Below, in pieces: positions 1-8,031 of a DNA stretch of 55,134 bases. The position numbers and the translations under genes were made by a program. Positions within the stretch are counted from its first letter, which is position 1; each line of letters begins with the position of its first letter. Source of the DNA: Paenibacillus camerounensis (GTDB taxonomy: Bacteria > Bacillota > Bacilli > Paenibacillales > Paenibacillaceae). Location: NCBI RefSeq assembly GCF_000723885.1, contig NZ_CCDG010000100.1, positions 1 to 55,134 of the forward strand, written 5' to 3'. Under the pieces are notes generated by a model. That model saw nothing but the letters and a program-made list of their open reading frames with translations. It had not been told where the DNA came from and did not search any database.

Positions 1-454
1 CTTTGCCGGCGTACGCCGGCGGCTGAGCTCCCCAGAAATCCTCGCGGATCTCGGTCATGTCCTGCAGCGTCTGGGCGGCAAGCGGCAGATCCGGACGGAA
101 GCCGGCGTGGACGAACAGGTAACCGTCCGCTTCGATGTACGGGGGGAGTCCCCGCAGCCATTCACGGAGGGATGTGCCGCCGGAAGCTCCGGAAGCAATG
201 TCTGCAAGTTGCCCAGGCAGCCGCAGCTCCATATTGCCCGGAACAGCCTGGGCCCCTTCCTCTGTCAGCTTCCGGACCAGAAGCAGCGTCTCCCAGCTTG
301 GCGGATCTTCGTCTATGTAATCCCCTACCAGAATCAGGCGGTCTGAAGCGGGATTATATTCAGCGGTATCAAGCAGCTGCAGCAGCCCTCCGGCATGTCC
401 GTGGATGTCAGAAACCGCCAGCAGTCTGCCTGTATTCAGTGATGTGTGCAGCAC
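1..454 (-). CDS. metallophosphoesterase (PPP-type), partial at left edge
   Basis: About 151 codons are present; the C-terminus lies beyond position 1. The chosen start is GTG at 452-454, preceded by GGAAAGG about 10 bases upstream; no ATG lies in frame nearer. The translation shows the phosphoesterase signature in order: SDIHGH near residue 15, GDYID near 45, GNME near 75, and a late HAG motif. These are metal-binding blocks of the calcineurin-like/PPP phosphatase superfamily. Unusually, the third block is GNME where the family normally has GNHE or GNHD, so the catalytic histidine position is Met. It lies 47 bases downstream of the ABC ATPase gene and is probably cotranscribed, hinting that the transporter handles a phosphorus compound. 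Substrate is unknown. Confidence 0.75.
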   Translation of the reverse strand, partial: MLHTSLNTGRLLAVSDIHGHAGGLLQLLDTAEYNPASDRLILVGDYIDEDPPSWETLLLVRKLTEEGAQAVPGNMELRLPGQLADIASGASGGTSLREWLRGLPPYIEADGYLFVHAGFRPDLPLAAQTLQDMTEIREDFWGAQPPAYAGK

Positions 455-501
455 AATATCAGCGGCCTTTCCAAAGTGATCTTTAGGTTCTTCTCTTGCT
501 C

Positions 502-1626
502 TCAGGTTGCATAAATATAGGAGGCTTCGCGGGAAAGCTCGGCATGGATAATGCTCCCGCCATCCCGCTGCTCATCGCTGAACAGGTATAAGCGTTCTCC
601 TGCTGCCGACTCTGCCATCGTCCGCCACTTGGTCCCCTCAAAGGTCGAGTGAATGACGGTCGCTTCAATCCGGTTAAAATCCCCACGTTCATTAGAAGCT
701 TCTGCTCCGGCTGGCAATACCTTGACTGCTTCCGGCCGGAAACGCAGCTCCGCGCGGCCTTCCGCCCGCAGGCTTCCGTCCGGCCCGCAGACGATCCCGC
801 GCAGCAGACCTGCCGAACTTTGCAGGGCAGCATCTCCCGGCGTGCCGGTAAAGGTGCCGCTCAGCACATTGATTGCCCCCAGCAGCGAGGCTGCCTGCCT
901 GCTGGCAGGCTTATTGTAGCAGGCCATCGGCGTGTCCAGCTGGTCAATAGCCCCGCTGCGCATCAGCAGCAGCTTGTCGGCCATCGCGAAGGCTTCCTCC
1001 GGATCATGGGTCACATGGAACACGCTCATTTTCAGCCTGCGGAACAGCACCGACATCTCGGTCCGCATCTCCACGCGCAGCCGCATGTCCAGATTGGAGA
1101 GCGGCTCATCGAGCAGCATCAGCCGCGGCTCTGTCACCAGGGCGCGGGCAATTGCCACCCGCTGCTGCTGGCCGCCCGACAGCTGCGGCGGCAGGCGCCG
1201 TTCGAAGCCTTCGAGCTGGAGCAGGGTCAGAGCCTCCTCCACCTTTTGTTTAATGGCTTGCGCCGACAGTCGTTTCTGCTTCAGGCCGTAAGCAACATTG
1301 TCATACACATTCATATGGGGCCACAGCGCGTAGTCTTGAAACACCATATTGATGCCCCGTTTTTCGGGCGGCGTCATCCGGGAGGCAGTGGCAATCGCCT
1401 TCCCGTGCAGCAGAATTTCTCCCCCGTCCGGCTGGCTTAATCCGGCAACAAGCTGGAGCAGCGTCGACTTACCGCAGCCTGAGGGACCCAGCACGCTGAT
1501 AATTTCACCCTCCTGCAGCTCCAGGTTGATACCGCCCAGCGCCTGGAAACCGCCGTAGCTTTTCTGCAGATTTCTGATTTCAAGCAGCGGGACACCCGGA
1601 GCGTGTACGGTCTGTGGTTGGCTCAT
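502..1626 (-). CDS. ABC transporter ATP-binding protein (Fe3+/phosphonate/polyamine-type)
   Basis: A 374-residue ATPase that powers import by the permease encoded just upstream. Walker A GPSGCGKST is at about 47-55, the signature LSGGQQQR near 148, Walker B LMLLDEP follows, and the H-loop is THDPEEA. The last 120 residues form a TOBE-like domain typical of the FbpC/PotA/PhnT group. The ATG overlaps the permease stop codon (ATGA at 1623-1626), implying translational coupling, and AGAGGGG lies 7 bases upstream. Iron, polyamine and 2-aminoethylphosphonate ATPases of this group cannot be told apart from sequence alone; the adjacent phosphoesterase mildly favours an organophosphorus substrate. Confidence 0.9.
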   Translation of the reverse strand: MSQPQTVHAPGVPLLEIRNLQKSYGGFQALGGINLELQEGEIISVLGPSGCGKSTLLQLVAGLSQPDGGEILLHGKAIATASRMTPPEKRGINMVFQDYALWPHMNVYDNVAYGLKQKRLSAQAIKQKVEEALTLLQLEGFERRLPPQLSGGQQQRVAIARALVTEPRLMLLDEPLSNLDMRLRVEMRTEMSVLFRRLKMSVFHVTHDPEEAFAMADKLLLMRSGAIDQLDTPMACYNKPASRQAASLLGAINVLSGTFTGTPGDAALQSSAGLLRGIVCGPDGSLRAEGRAELRFRPEAVKVLPAGAEASNERGDFNRIEATVIHSTFEGTKWRTMAESAAGERLYLFSDEQRDGGSIIHAELSREASYIYAT

Positions 1627-3308
1627 GCTCTGGCCCCTCTCTTCTTAAAGATAGTTTCAATTATAATCAGGATGAATACGATAATGCCGCCTCCGGTTAC
1701 CGTGGCTGCAGAAGCATAGCCGAACCGCATATCTTCAAAGGCATCATCAATAACGATTGGCAGGGTTACAAAATTCGGCGGGAACAGAATAGAATTGACC
1801 GCCAGATCAAAGATGCAGGAGCCGAAGGCCGCAAGTGCACCCGACACCAGTGCGCCGCGGATCAGCGGGATCAGGATCGTACGTACCCGGGTAACCAGAG
1901 AAGCCCCCTGGATCTGAGCGGCATCCAGCAGATGCCCCGGAACCTTGGCCATCGAGCCGGTAATCACCCGGGTAATGACCGGTATGGCTCCGGCGATGGC
2001 AGCCAGCACCAGAATCGGCGGCTTGCTATACAATCTGAGCCCTAGCGGCTCAAGCCATTTCTGGTTCCAGACAAAAATATAGCCGATACCGAGTACAACG
2101 CCCGGAACTGCGAAGGAGATCAGCGTAGCGGTCTCAATAAGCTTTTTAAATTTGAACCGGGAATACGACAGCACAAACGCAGCACCAAGGCCGATAATCA
2201 GTCCGAATACAGAGGCTGCAGCCGCAATCGCCAGCGATCTGCCGATGCCGGGGAATAAATCCGCCCCGTGACGGAACAGCTCGCTGTAATGCTCGAGCGT
2301 CAGATTGCCTCTGACCAGTCCGCCTGATTGTACCTGCAGAATGGACATGACCAGGCTGGAGCCGATCGGAATGCCGATGACAACAATGAGCAGCAGACCC
2401 ACCGCGCAGCTGATCAGCCAGCTGTATTTACCGGCAGAGCCGGGAGCCGAGCGGACAGCCCGCCCTGACAGAATGTCATATCTGGCTCTGCGCAGTACAT
2501 AGAACTGGACGGCAATCGCCATCGCGATCAGCAGCACCAGATACAGGGACAGTACACCAGCCATGTCGAACCGGATGGGCGAGGTGTAAATAGCCGAATA
2601 GATGGAATACGGCAATGTCGGAAAGCGGTAGACTACCGCTATTGCCGAAGGAAGACCGAAGTCTCCGACAGTATCCATAAAGACCAGCAATGCCCCTGAA
2701 AAAATAGACGGCAGCAGCAGCGGAACCTCGACCGTCCGCCATACGCGCCATGAGCTGGCGCCGCACAGCCGTGCGGCCTGTGACAGCATATCCATTTTCC
2801 ACTCCATCGCCGCACGAACGGTCAGATATGCCAGCGGGAACTTGCTGAAGGTCATCACCGCAACCAGACCGGCCGGTGAGAATACAGCGGAGCTTACCCA
2901 TTTCCAGCCGAACAGCGATGCGGCCAGGCCGTTGCCGGCGGAGAACATAATCCAGCCCTGGGCCAGGATAAAGGAAGGCATGATGAACAGAATCCAGGCG
3001 GCGGCATCCAGCAGCGCAGCCCCCTGGAAAGACCAGCGGGAACGGGCCATAGCCAGCACCGTCCCCAGAATGGTTCCAAACAGCGTAGTGCCGATGCCCA
3101 GCAGCAAAGAGTTCTCCAGTGATTTTCGCCAAAGCGGGCGGTTGAATACATCCAGCAGGAGCGACAGATCGCCAAAATTCAGTTCTCCGAAAAAAACGCC
3201 CGGCAGCAGCACCTGAACGATGACCGCTGCCAGAGGAAACAGGACAAGAATGGCGAGCAGGATGCTGACGATCCAGCCCAGCCTGTTTACATTAAGCGCC
3301 TTTAGCAT
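1623..3308 (-). CDS. ABC transporter permease, two fused MetI-like halves
   Basis: This 561-residue membrane protein contains two tandem binding-protein-dependent permease domains with about 12 predicted helices. Each half carries an EAA-like loop that docks on the ATPase: one follows AAMEWKMDMLSQAARL near residue 165, the second follows MAKVPGHLLDAAQ in the C-terminal half. Fused double permeases of 530-570 residues are characteristic of Fe3+ (FbpB) and putative 2-aminoethylphosphonate (PhnU-type) importers. It starts 9 bases after the binding-protein gene and overlaps the ATPase gene by 4 bases, so the three form one transcription unit. A single fused chain replaces the usual permease dimer. 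Confidence 0.9.
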   Translation of the reverse strand: MLKALNVNRLGWIVSILLAILVLFPLAAVIVQVLLPGVFFGELNFGDLSLLLDVFNRPLWRKSLENSLLLGIGTTLFGTILGTVLAMARSRWSFQGAALLDAAAWILFIMPSFILAQGWIMFSAGNGLAASLFGWKWVSSAVFSPAGLVAVMTFSKFPLAYLTVRAAMEWKMDMLSQAARLCGASSWRVWRTVEVPLLLPSIFSGALLVFMDTVGDFGLPSAIAVVYRFPTLPYSIYSAIYTSPIRFDMAGVLSLYLVLLIAMAIAVQFYVLRRARYDILSGRAVRSAPGSAGKYSWLISCAVGLLLIVVIGIPIGSSLVMSILQVQSGGLVRGNLTLEHYSELFRHGADLFPGIGRSLAIAAAASVFGLIIGLGAAFVLSYSRFKFKKLIETATLISFAVPGVVLGIGYIFVWNQKWLEPLGLRLYSKPPILVLAAIAGAIPVITRVITGSMAKVPGHLLDAAQIQGASLVTRVRTILIPLIRGALVSGALAAFGSCIFDLAVNSILFPPNFVTLPIVIDDAFEDMRFGYASAATVTGGGIIVFILIIIETIFKKRGARA

Positions 3309-3317
3309 ATTACCGGC

Positions 3318-4412
3318 TTACTGCACTGCCTGATCGGCAAACCATTGCTTGATCTCAGCTTCATGCCCGCTCGCCCATGCGGCCTCTGTAAAGTTCAGCT
3401 TGGCATCAGCGGCACGGTCAGCTTTCGGTTCTGCGCCCTCTGCCGACGGTTCAAAGTAAGCCTCGTCCCCGGTATCAACCAGTTCCTGCTGCACTTCCGG
3501 CTCCAGCAGGAAGCTCACGAACTGCTTCGCTGCATCAGCTTTTGCCGTATCCTTCTGGATTGCAGCAACACGTACGGATGCCGGCGCTCCCTCCTCAGGC
3601 CATACCAGCTCCACCGGTTCTCCGCCAGCCACCATGGAATACGCATTCGATTCCTGCAGCGCAGCAATATCAATCTCCCCTGCAGTCAGAGCCTGTACCA
3701 CCTGCGGATTCTTCGGATACACGCGCAGCCCCTGCTCCATCAGTGTATTGAAGTAGGCCTTCCCGCCGTCCATTCCCTTATCCTCAAAAAAGCTGGAAAC
3801 AAACGGATACGCCGGTGCCGCAATCGCCGGATCAGCCATACCCAGTCTGCCTTTATAGGCTGCGCGGCTCAGATCTTCCCAGGAGGCAGGAATATCTGCA
3901 CCTGTGATGTTGTTCTTATTGTAGACGATGATTCCGGCAGCATGGGCCCCGGTCGGATAATACGAGCCATCCTCGGGAATCAGCGATTCATAGTTATCTT
4001 TCAGTCCGGCCACATTATCCGGCGTCCAGCCGGTGAGCAGCTGGCCTTTGGCATCCAGCCCGTTAATGGAAGGCATTGCATCGATCCACACAACATCCCA
4101 TTGCGGATTGCCCTGCTCGGCTTCAATACGGGACATAATTTCGGCACCGTTACCGGAGACGATGTTCAGCTTGATGCCCGTCTCTTTCTCGAACATTTCA
4201 CCGATGACCGCATCAAAATCGTTCAGGTATACTGTCAGCGTCTGGTCACCGGCAGGTGCTGCTGTTGCCGCCGGTTCAGCTGTAACCGCCGCATTTCCGT
4301 CAGCTGCTGCAGCAGTTGTATTACTCTGGTTCTGTCCTCCGCAAGCTGTTACCGCGAGTAGTGAGAGCGCACCTGCTGCAATACCTGCTGTTTTGAGCCA
4401 ATTCCGTTTCAC
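3318..4412 (-). CDS. extracellular solute-binding lipoprotein, family 1
   Basis: A 364-residue lipoprotein delivering substrate to the fused permease. The start is GTG at 4410-4412 with AGGGGG 11 bases upstream. A lysine/arginine N-region, hydrophobic stretch and lipobox LAVTAC (Cys near 24) precede an Ala/Thr-rich linker to about residue 55. The rest has the two-lobed periplasmic-binding-protein pattern, including TVYLNDFDAVIGEMFEKETG and WDVVWIDAMPS. I do not see the adjacent tyrosine pair typical of ferric-iron-binding FbpA proteins, which weakens an iron assignment. It is the first gene of the leftward operon and diverges from a LysR regulator. Confidence 0.85.
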   Translation of the reverse strand: MKRNWLKTAGIAAGALSLLAVTACGGQNQSNTTAAAADGNAAVTAEPAATAAPAGDQTLTVYLNDFDAVIGEMFEKETGIKLNIVSGNGAEIMSRIEAEQGNPQWDVVWIDAMPSINGLDAKGQLLTGWTPDNVAGLKDNYESLIPEDGSYYPTGAHAAGIIVYNKNNITGADIPASWEDLSRAAYKGRLGMADPAIAAPAYPFVSSFFEDKGMDGGKAYFNTLMEQGLRVYPKNPQVVQALTAGEIDIAALQESNAYSMVAGGEPVELVWPEEGAPASVRVAAIQKDTAKADAAKQFVSFLLEPEVQQELVDTGDEAYFEPSAEGAEPKADRAADAKLNFTEAAWASGHEAEIKQWFADQAVQ

Positions 4413-4446
4413 GATTGATTAATCCCCCTTGAGCTTCTTGTTTCGC

Positions 4447-4495
4447 CTTAGCGTTACTTCAAACTTTAACAACCTTGTGTAAGAGCAACGTTAAG
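4447..4495. promoter_or_regulatory. inverted repeat upstream of the binding-protein gene
   Basis: CTTAGCGTT (4447-4455) and its near-complement AACGTTAAG (4487-4495) face each other across 31 bases in the divergent LysR/ABC intergenic region. LysR-type activators often bind such spaced half-sites, so this is a candidate activator site for the leftward ABC operon. This is inferred from position and symmetry only. Confidence 0.35.
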
Positions 4496-4531
4496 CCTGG
4501 GTGTTAGTTTTATTAAATATATCTATGTATA

Positions 4532-4570
4532 TTGAATGTTTAATAGATAACGTCTATATTTCAAATATAG
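4532..4570 (+). promoter_or_regulatory. LysR gene promoter overlapped by a palindrome
   Basis: A good sigma-A-type promoter is visible: TTGAAT (4532-4537), a 17-base spacer, and TATATT (4555-4560). The -10 element lies inside a perfect 8-1-8 palindrome, CTATATTT-C-AAATATAG (4554-4570). A regulator bound there would block the promoter, as expected for LysR autorepression. Transcription would begin near 4567, giving a very short leader. Confidence 0.6.
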
Positions 4571-4586
4571 AGGGAGCGTGAAGGCA

Positions 4587-5489
4587 TTGAACGTACAGCA
4601 GCTAAAAGTATTCGTAGAGGTTATGCGCAGGGAGACATTGCAGGAGGCAGCAGAGACGCTGGAGCTGACCCAGCCTACCGTCAGCTTCCATCTGCGTAAG
4701 CTGGAGGAGAGCCTCGGCACCCCGCTGTTCCGCAAGCAGTCGCGGAAGCTGATCCGTACAGAGGCGGCGGAAGAACTGCTGCCGTATGCACGGCGCGTCG
4801 TTTCACTGATGGAGGAAGCCGCCGAGCGTATGCGGATAAGGGCTCTGCATACACACAGCAGGCTGAAGCTTGGCGCAAGCTATACACCAGCCACTTATTA
4901 TCTGCCTCCCTTCCTGGCGGATTACAAGCACCGGCATCCTGATACAGACCTGCTCTTGACGGTAAAAAAAGCCGAAACCGTGCTTTTGCTCTTAAGGCAT
5001 CACGAAATTGATGCAGCGGTCATCTCCCTGCCGGACGAACCGCTGAAGGGCCTGCAGGTGCTGCCGCTTATTGAGGATGAGCTGCAGCTGGTGATGAAGC
5101 CCGGCCATCCGCTCAGTGAAGCTGAGCCTTTGACTGCGGAGCAACTGCAGGGCGAGATCTTTCTGCTCCATGAGCAGGGCTCCACCTCCCGGCAGCTGGC
5201 CGAGGAGTGGGCGGCTTATGCCGGCGTCCAGTTCCAGTCCGTCATGGAGCTGGGAGCGATCGAGACGATCAAGGAGACGCTGAAGTTCAACTCCGGCATT
5301 GGAGTGCTGCCGCTGCGCAGCGTTCTTAAGGAGACTGCCGCCGGTGAGCTGATCCGGCGGCCTCTGCCGGGAGACGGCTACGTCAACCGCCGGCACATCT
5401 GCCTCGTCTACCGGGACGAGCCGATCTATGCCCGGCATATCCGGGATTTTATCGAGTATATCCGGGGGATTGGCGGCGCCGGCTCATAG
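4587..5489 (+). CDS. LysR family transcriptional regulator
   Basis: A 300-residue regulator. I chose TTG at 4587 because AGGGAG (4571-4576) is 10 bases away and the product then begins MNVQQLKVFVEV, the usual LysR N-terminus; GTG at 4578 sits only one base after that ribosome binding site. The N-terminal winged helix-turn-helix spans roughly 1-60, with TLQEAAETLELTQPTVSFHL as recognition region, followed by a two-lobed inducer-binding domain. It is transcribed away from the ABC operon and probably controls it and itself. The inducer is unknown; the transporter's substrate or a derivative is the obvious candidate. Confidence 0.9.
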   Translation: MNVQQLKVFVEVMRRETLQEAAETLELTQPTVSFHLRKLEESLGTPLFRKQSRKLIRTEAAEELLPYARRVVSLMEEAAERMRIRALHTHSRLKLGASYTPATYYLPPFLADYKHRHPDTDLLLTVKKAETVLLLLRHHEIDAAVISLPDEPLKGLQVLPLIEDELQLVMKPGHPLSEAEPLTAEQLQGEIFLLHEQGSTSRQLAEEWAAYAGVQFQSVMELGAIETIKETLKFNSGIGVLPLRSVLKETAAGELIRRPLPGDGYVNRRHICLVYRDEPIYARHIRDFIEYIRGIGGAGS

Positions 5490-5514
5490 GCGATTTTAAG
5501 AACAAACTAACTCT

Positions 5515-5535
5515 GGGGGCAACACGCCTGCCCCC
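5515..5535 (+). terminator. possible stem-loop after the LysR gene
   Basis: GGGGGC and GCCCCC pair around a 9-base loop, 25 bases after the LysR stop codon. No clear T-run follows, so termination is uncertain. Confidence 0.35.
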
Positions 5536-5608
5536 TCCGAATTGTTCTCGCGCCCACGCCTGTTTTCCGGCCCAACAACGGGACTTTACCGTTGTTTCCG
5601 TGTAATAC

Positions 5609-5648
5609 AAAAAGCTGCCCCGAGCGAATATCCGCACGACGCAGCTTT
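5609..5648 (-). terminator. terminator of the amino acid ABC operon
   Basis: On the minus strand AAAGCTGC and GCAGCTTT pair around a 22-base loop and run into a T-rich tail. It lies about 30 bases after the stop of the binding-protein gene, the last gene of the operon. Confidence 0.6.
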
Positions 5649-5680
5649 ATTAGGCTCCTGTATTCTTTTACAATCTGCAG

Positions 5681-6559
5681 CTACTCGATCTTTCCGCCCT
5701 CAACCACCAGCTCATCGGTATAGCCCTCACCGTAAACTTCATTCAGAGTCGCATTATACGCCTCATGGATGAACTTTTCCTTGCCCAGCGTCTCCAGCTC
5801 GGTGTTGATCCAGCTCAGCAGTTCAGTATTGCCTTTGGCTACTGCCGGGGCAATCGTATCCTGGCCGCCGAAGGCCGGGATGCTTACAGTGAAGCCGGGA
5901 TTGGACTTCGCCCAGGCGATCAGCTCGGTGTTGTCATTGGCAATCGCGGCACCGCGTCCGTCCTTAAGTGCGGAGAAAATCTCGGTGTACTGGTCAAATT
6001 TCAGCAGCTCAATGTCCGGATATTCTTTGGTGAAATAGGTCTCAGCTGTAGTCCCCTTGGCGACAATGAGCTTCTGGCCTTTCTCCTTCAACTGGTCGAT
6101 GGAAGTGATCGGTGCACTGTCCGGGGAGACGATCCCGAAGGACAGCTTCATGTACGGGCTGGCAAAATCGACTTTCTCCTTCCGCTCATCCGTAACCGTA
6201 AAGTTGGCCATAATGATGTCCACTTTATTGGATTCGAGATAGGCTACACGGCTGGCCGCATCCACCAGGACAAATTCTGCCTTCGATTCATCGCCGAGCA
6301 GATCCTTGGCAAATCTTTTGGCAATATAGACGTCAAAGCCCTGATTCTTTCCTTCGGAGTCCACATAGCCAAACGGCGGCTTGTCGGCGAATACTCCGAT
6401 CCGGATCTTTCCGTTCTTCTTCAGCTGTTCAATCGAATCAAATTTGGAAGAAGATGAATTTGATCCGGCGTTGTTATCCGAATTGCCACAAGCAGTCAGT
6501 CCCACCAGCAGCATACTTGCCGCAATAATACCCGTTATTAACTTTTTTCCTTTACCCAT
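5681..6559 (-). CDS. polar amino acid ABC transporter substrate-binding lipoprotein (family 3)
   Basis: About 292 residues. ATG at 6559 is preferred over the ATG three codons upstream because AGGGG is 9 bases away here but directly abuts the earlier codon. Lipobox VGLTAC precedes a Ser/Asn linker. The family 3 binding fold follows, with IRIGVFADKPPFGYVD, GFDVYIAKRFAKDLLG and the DIIMANFTVTDERKEKVDF block conserved in glutamate, aspartate and cystine binders such as the PEB1/GlnH group. It captures an acidic or polar amino acid outside the membrane for the two permeases encoded upstream. The exact ligand cannot be fixed from sequence. Confidence 0.9.
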   Translation of the reverse strand: MGKGKKLITGIIAASMLLVGLTACGNSDNNAGSNSSSSKFDSIEQLKKNGKIRIGVFADKPPFGYVDSEGKNQGFDVYIAKRFAKDLLGDESKAEFVLVDAASRVAYLESNKVDIIMANFTVTDERKEKVDFASPYMKLSFGIVSPDSAPITSIDQLKEKGQKLIVAKGTTAETYFTKEYPDIELLKFDQYTEIFSALKDGRGAAIANDNTELIAWAKSNPGFTVSIPAFGGQDTIAPAVAKGNTELLSWINTELETLGKEKFIHEAYNATLNEVYGEGYTDELVVEGGKIE

Positions 6560-6577
6560 CTCTCTCATCCCCTGTTT

Positions 6578-7330
6578 CTATAGTTTGTTGTACTCAAAAA
6601 TATTAAGAAAGTGCTGTGCACGTTCTGTCGCAGGACTGGTGAAGAACTGCTCCGGCGGAGCAACCTCACATACGGTGCCTTGATCCATAAAGACGATACG
6701 GTCGCCAACCGATTTGGCAAATCCCATTTCATGCGTCACGATAATCATCGTCATGCCCTGCTTAGCCAGGCCCAGGATAACGTCAAGCACTTCGCGCACC
6801 ATCTCGGGATCAAGCGAAGCCGTCACCTCATCGAATAAAATAATGTCCGGATTCATGCACAGCGCCCGCACAATCGCGATCCGCTGCTTTTGCCCGCCTG
6901 ACAGCTGCCGGGGATAATCGCCCGCCCGGTCGGCCAGGCCAACCCGCCCCAGCAACTCCTGCGCCTGCTGCTGCGCTTCCGCGCGCTCTCTCCGCTGCAC
7001 CTTCAGCGGCCCCAGCAGAATATTCTCCAGCACCGTCATATGCGGAAACAGCTCATAATTCTGAAATACCATCCCGATGTGCTGGCGCAGCTCGCGCCAG
7101 TTGACATCCCCTCCGGCCAGATCCTGGCCGCGGTATAGAATATGTCCGCCCTGCACCGGCTCAAGGCCGTTGAGACATCGCAGCAGGGTGCTTTTGCCGC
7201 AGCCGGAAGGCCCGAGAATGACAATGACCTCCCCGCGCTCCACCTGCAGATCAATTCCTTTCAGCACCTGACGGTCACCGAATGTCTTATGGACACCCTG
7301 TACCTTCAGCAGCAGTTCACCTGTCTTCGT
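6578..7330 (-). CDS. polar amino acid ABC transporter ATP-binding protein
   Basis: About 250 residues. ATG at 7330 has AGGAAGG 10 bases upstream; a start at 7366 would lack a good site and overlap the permease gene. Walker A GPSGCGKST, Q-loop FQNYELFPHMT, signature LSGGQKQR, Walker B ILFDEVTASLD and H-loop VTHEMGFAKS match the GlnQ/HisP group almost throughout. It energises amino acid import with the two permeases encoded upstream and the lipoprotein encoded 18 bases downstream. The Walker B variant DEVTASLD, with Val in place of Pro, occurs in this subfamily and keeps the catalytic Glu. Confidence 0.93.
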   Translation of the reverse strand, partial: TKTGELLLKVQGVHKTFGDRQVLKGIDLQVERGEVIVILGPSGCGKSTLLRCLNGLEPVQGGHILYRGQDLAGGDVNWRELRQHIGMVFQNYELFPHMTVLENILLGPLKVQRRERAEAQQQAQELLGRVGLADRAGDYPRQLSGGQKQRIAIVRALCMNPDIILFDEVTASLDPEMVREVLDVILGLAKQGMTMIIVTHEMGFAKSVGDRIVFMDQGTVCEVAPPEQFFTSPATERAQHFLNIFEYNKL

Positions 7331-7353
7331 CATATCCGCGTTTCCTTCCTCAG

Positions 7354-8031
7354 CTAATTTTGCCATTTCCGTTCAAACCTTCTGGATAGTCTGGAGAGCG
7401 GATAGCAGACAATAAAATACAGGATAAAAATAAATCCGTACACCCAGAACGAGGCGTTCGGCGCTTTGATCACACCCAGCTCAATAATCTGCTGCCCGAT
7501 TTTCACCACCTCGATAACACCGATCAGCACAACCAGCGACGTAGTCTTCACTATCCGGGTGGCCAGATTGATCGAGCCCGGCAGCATCCGCCGCACCGCC
7601 TGCGGGATCAGAATATACCGGTACAGCTGACCTCTGCTTAAGCCCAGCGCGTGCCCCGACTCCACCTGATGCTTCGGCATCGATTCCAGCGCGCCGCGCA
7701 CAATATCGCCGATCTCCGCCGCCCCCCAGAGACTGAACACCAGGATCGCAGTAGCCCCTCCGCTGATATCAATGTGCAGCATAGGCGAAAAGCTGAAATG
7801 CACCACATACAGCCAGACCAGGATCGGAATAATCCGGAAGGCCTCCAGATACAGCCGCAGAACCAGCCGCAAAGGCCGGGAATTCACCGTCCGCAGCAGG
7901 CCCATCAATACCCCCAGCACAGTCCCTATAACAATAGAAACAAAAGAAATTTCAATCGTAACCAGCAGTCCCCCGAGCAGCCGCTCGAAGTTCGAGCCCT
8001 CAAACAGCACCTCAATTCCCGAATTCGGCAT
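7354..8031 (-). CDS. amino acid ABC transporter permease (HisM/GlnP type), second subunit
   Basis: A 225-residue membrane protein of the His/Glu/Gln/Arg permease family. ATG at 8031 follows AGGAAGG by 6 bases. A first helix around 20-45 is followed by TVNSRPLRLVLRLYLEAFRIIPILVWLY, the N-terminal family hallmark, and by the EAA loop around GALESMPKHQVESGHALGLS that contacts the ATPase. The C-terminus is basic (RRFERKW), as usual for the cytosolic side. It overlaps the preceding permease gene by 20 bases, so the two subunits are translated together and presumably pair as a heterodimer. Confidence 0.92.
   Translation of the reverse strand: MPNSGIEVLFEGSNFERLLGGLLVTIEISFVSIVIGTVLGVLMGLLRTVNSRPLRLVLRLYLEAFRIIPILVWLYVVHFSFSPMLHIDISGGATAILVFSLWGAAEIGDIVRGALESMPKHQVESGHALGLSRGQLYRYILIPQAVRRMLPGSINLATRIVKTTSLVVLIGVIEVVKIGQQIIELGVIKAPNASFWVYGFIFILYFIVCYPLSRLSRRFERKWQN

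Noticed and set aside
649..1440. Long plus-strand open frame opposite the ABC ATPase gene
   Set aside because: It is antisense to a clearly coding gene, lacks a ribosome site and has no recognisable domain; GC-rich codon bias opens such frames throughout, as at 3345-4361, 19147-20361, 30350-31381 and 41947-43350.
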